A stretch of 8,882 nt of DNA from Candidatus Berkelbacteria bacterium (lineage in GTDB: Bacteria; Patescibacteriota; UBA1384; VFKW01), in assembly GCA_009885355.1 (NCBI GenBank), contig VFKW01000082.1, positions 1-8,882 on the forward strand. The letters run 5' to 3'. The stretch's first letter is position 1. Every line of letters starts with the position of its first letter. Both the position numbers and the translations under genes were made by a program. Positions 7,676 to 8,882 of the stretch are shown piece by piece. The notes under the pieces are model-generated. The model worked only from the letters and a program-made list of their open reading frames with translations. It did not search any database and was not told where the DNA came from.

Positions 7676-7909
7676 ATGACTCAAGACATCACAAGTAAAC
7701 CAATCAAATGGCTTATGCTCACGTCAGCGATTTGTCTCGTCGTATTTCTTTTCAAATTCACCAATAATTCATTGACTTATATCGATAGAGTTTATCAGGA
7801 AGCCGATCAATCAGACACAGTCATCCAAGAGCAAATAAATGATCGTCGTGCCGAAAAAAAACATAATATATTTCCAATCAACGACATGATCGAAGCAAAT
7901 TCTCCATAA
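7676..7909 (+). CDS. Small single-pass membrane protein, unknown function
   Basis: A 77-aa protein with one hydrophobic segment (about residues 11-28, WLMLTSAICLVVFLF) preceded by lysines 8 and 11, which predicts a cytoplasmic N-terminus and an outward tail of about 49 residues. The tail is polar (DRVYQEADQSDTVIQEQIND, then RRAEKKH) and probably partly helical. I recognise no family. GGAGG (7665-7669) lies 6 bases before the ATG, which supports a translated gene despite its size. It starts 76 bases after the macroglobulin gene on the same strand, with no terminator between them, and may have its own promoter in the repeat region. A role with the surface macroglobulin is suggested only by position. 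Confidence 0.65.
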   Translation: MTQDITSKPIKWLMLTSAICLVVFLFKFTNNSLTYIDRVYQEADQSDTVIQEQINDRRAEKKHNIFPINDMIEANSP

Positions 7910-7938
7910 AAAAATAGCGGACAATAAATATTGTCCGC
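7908..7938 (-). terminator. Rho-independent terminator between convergent genes
   Basis: GCGGACAAT (7917-7925) pairs perfectly with ATTGTCCGC (7930-7938) around a 4-base loop. Read on the minus strand, the stem is followed by TATTTTTTT (7916-7908), a strong U-tract, so it mainly ends the minus-strand gene at 7958-8425, about 20 bases past its stop. On the plus strand only a weak T-poor tail follows, but the hairpin may also slow transcripts of the 77-aa gene, whose stop codon overlaps the A-run. Confidence 0.8.
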
Positions 7939-7957
7939 CTTACATTAGTTCGGCCGC

Positions 7958-8425
7958 TTAGGCCGTAACTGTTTCTGCAAAACCGCAGAATATTCTTTTA
8001 TTACCCGGAAACGAGAAAATGCAATCTAGATTCTTCCCATTATTGTTGAACTGGGCAATATATGCCCCACCAGGTATAATTATTCTGCCAGCACCCACAC
8101 TCAATATTGATTGAGCGTGGCCTTTCAGCAAATCTACTCCCTGGCAGATGATCATACTATCTGACCAGCCATATTTGACGATATCTCCAACCCAGCTACT
8201 TGATACTTGGCACGACAATTTTTTGCCGACCAAGATTTTAGCTAGTGCTTGAGCCGTATCTTCAGCTCCTTTGGAGCCGTCATGGACTATCAAAGAAGGC
8301 ATTCGATTCCTTCTTTTTATCTGGCTTACTATTTCACCTAAGCCTAGACAAATTGCCCCCATCTCTAGGCAGCTAGGTGTAATTATCGTTGCTAGCACCC
8401 AGCCGTCAGAATTGCTTTCAAACAT
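7958..8425 (-). CDS. Conserved-looking cytosolic protein, cysteine-rich; possible degenerate histidine-phosphatase-like fold
   Basis: A 155-aa protein with no signal peptide or clear membrane helix and six cysteines (19, 26, 72, 94, 135, 147). I do not recognise it firmly. Its pattern loosely follows the histidine phosphatase fold: CLEMGAICLGLGEIVSQI (19-36) resembles the 'LTexGxxqAxxLgexl' helix, SLIVHDGSKGAEDTAQALAKI (residues 44-64) resembles the 'SsxxRAxqTAxxia' strand and helix, and SMIICQGVDLL (90-100) resembles the 'vlvVsHgxxl' strand. The catalytic Arg-His-Gly and the late histidine are absent, so if the fold is right it is not a working phosphatase and may instead bind a ligand or partner. 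The start is supported by AGGAGGG at 8435-8441, 9 bases upstream, and by a consensus promoter. It ends in a terminator and is transcribed as a single gene, convergent with the membrane-protein gene. Confidence 0.7.
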   Translation of the reverse strand: MFESNSDGWVLATIITPSCLEMGAICLGLGEIVSQIKRRNRMPSLIVHDGSKGAEDTAQALAKILVGKKLSCQVSSSWVGDIVKYGWSDSMIICQGVDLLKGHAQSILSVGAGRIIIPGGAYIAQFNNNGKNLDCIFSFPGNKRIFCGFAETVTA

Positions 8426-8434
8426 TCACCCAAA

Positions 8435-8441
8435 CCCTCCT
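8435..8441 (-). promoter_or_regulatory. Strong Shine-Dalgarno of the 155-aa gene
   Basis: On the minus strand AGGAGGG lies 9 bases before the ATG at 8425. It supports that start and shows the frame is translated. Confidence 0.8.
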
Positions 8442-8473
8442 GCCCCGTACAGATTATTCACTCACAAGAATAA

Positions 8474-8502
8474 ATTATACACAAAAATAGATCCGTTGTC
8501 AA
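8474..8502 (-). promoter_or_regulatory. Perfect-consensus sigma-70 promoter for the 155-aa gene
   Basis: On the minus strand TTGACA (8502-8497) and TATAAT (8479-8474) both match consensus and are separated by exactly 17 bases. Transcription should start near 8467, giving a leader of about 42 bases. A 6-bp inverted repeat, TTATTC (8454-8459) and GAATAA (8468-8473), lies over the start site and could be an operator. Confidence 0.8.
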
Positions 8503-8521
8503 GACCAATTGGATCTATTTT
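8484..8521 (-). terminator. 11-bp perfect inverted repeat, possible terminator overlapping a promoter
   Basis: AAAATAGATCC (8484-8494) and GGATCTATTTT (8511-8521) are perfect inverted copies 16 bases apart, and the loop TTGTCAAGACCAA is itself nearly symmetric. On the minus strand the stem ends in a run of five T, so it could terminate the gene ending at 8562, about 40 bases away. The -35 box of the next promoter lies in the loop and one arm lies in its spacer, so it could also be an operator. Confidence 0.45.
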
Positions 8522-8561
8522 CATATAATATTTAAAAATAGCACTTTAAAAAAGCTAAATT

Positions 8562-8882
8562 CTACTCAATACAGCAATCAATCGCCTTTTTAACCAAAAC
8601 GCCCAGTTTTTGCATATAGCCGTCTTTTTTATCATCAGACTTATTCAACTGGTTGTCGTCAATTTTTTTCACATCCGACACATCGAGCATTTTTAAGTTC
8701 AATCCCCAGAAAAGCGAATACAAATTATAGGCCTTTTCAAACATTTCTCGAGCTTCTTTTTTATTACCTTGACCTTGCTGCTTGGTCCCGACTTCCATCA
8801 ATCTCATCGACGCCGCCAGTAAATGTTTGGAAATACACCAAACTTCACCTTCATATTCTTCGATAATTTTTTTCAGTAATTC
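8562..8882 (-). CDS. Helical, TPR-like hypothetical protein, cut by the right edge (5' end missing)
   Basis: The frame stays open from the stop at 8562 to the last base of the window, giving 106 visible residues with no start. An internal ATG at 8807 exists, but no ribosome site precedes it, and the 25 residues before it (beginning ELLKKIIEEYEGEVW) read as normal protein, so the gene very likely begins outside the window. The visible part is charged and helical. GNKKEAREMFEKAYNLYSLF (39-58) resembles a tetratricopeptide helix pair, and a polar lysine- and aspartate-rich linker (about 67-88) leads to a final helix ending in DCCIE. There is no signal peptide in view. The family is not recognised. 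It shares its strand with the 155-aa gene, but a hairpin and a separate promoter lie between them, so they are probably separate units. Confidence 0.65.
   Translation of the reverse strand, partial: ELLKKIIEEYEGEVWCISKHLLAASMRLMEVGTKQQGQGNKKEAREMFEKAYNLYSLFWGLNLKMLDVSDVKKIDDNQLNKSDDKKDGYMQKLGVLVKKAIDCCIE

Noticed and set aside
7951..7965. Short inverted repeat CGGCC/GGCCG over the stop codon of the 155-aa gene
   Set aside because: Only 5 bp and within coding sequence; the stronger hairpin at 7917-7938 explains termination.
8271..8528. Plus-strand open frame of 85 codons
   Set aside because: It runs antisense to the 155-aa gene and across its ribosome site and consensus promoter, with no ribosome site of its own.
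1..8882. Alternative genetic code (TGA read as glycine, as in some CPR lineages)
   Set aside because: All genes are open without reading TGA as an amino acid, and tryptophan and glycine codons look normal.

Overview
The window is AT-rich bacterial DNA using the standard bacterial code. No in-frame TGA needs to be read as an amino acid, and the stops are TAA or TAG. Genes are packed tightly, most have strong Shine-Dalgarno sequences (GGAGG, AGGAG, AGGAGGG), and there are no RNA genes, insertion sequences or CRISPR arrays. An ATP-grasp dikinase domain and its swivelling His domain on separate genes, several small unknown proteins, and a thioester-less alpha-2-macroglobulin suggest an uncultivated lineage such as the Candidate Phyla Radiation (Patescibacteria). 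That assignment is inference; no marker gene is present.

Layout. Positions 1-2719 hold three close plus-strand genes. The first is a PEP-utilising-enzyme mobile (His) domain protein that seems to lack its front. The second is a protein with the motif layout of the histidine phosphatase superfamily. The third is a complete, stand-alone PPDK/PEP-synthase ATP-grasp domain. Positions 2761-7599 encode a giant (1612 aa) membrane-anchored bacterial alpha-2-macroglobulin. Positions 7676-7909 encode a 77-aa single-pass membrane protein, preceded by five tandem copies of a 7-bp ATACT-type repeat. From about 7910 onward the genes are on the minus strand: a 155-aa cysteine-rich protein (7958-8425) with its own consensus sigma-70 promoter and a terminator, then a helical TPR-like protein (8562-8882) that runs off the right edge.

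How the genes may work together. The first and third genes supply two of the three modules of a PEP synthase-type enzyme: the ATP-using domain and the phospho-histidine carrier. The PEP/pyruvate TIM barrel is not in the window. A histidine-phosphatase-like gene sits between them, so a split phosphotransfer module with its own phosphatase is a reasonable hypothesis and the most interesting system here. The macroglobulin and the small membrane protein would act at the cell surface; their link to the phosphotransfer genes is only by position.

Both edges need care. The first 60 bases are unusually GC-rich and contain two interleaved perfect 8-bp complementary pairs. The right-hand gene is cut by the window end.
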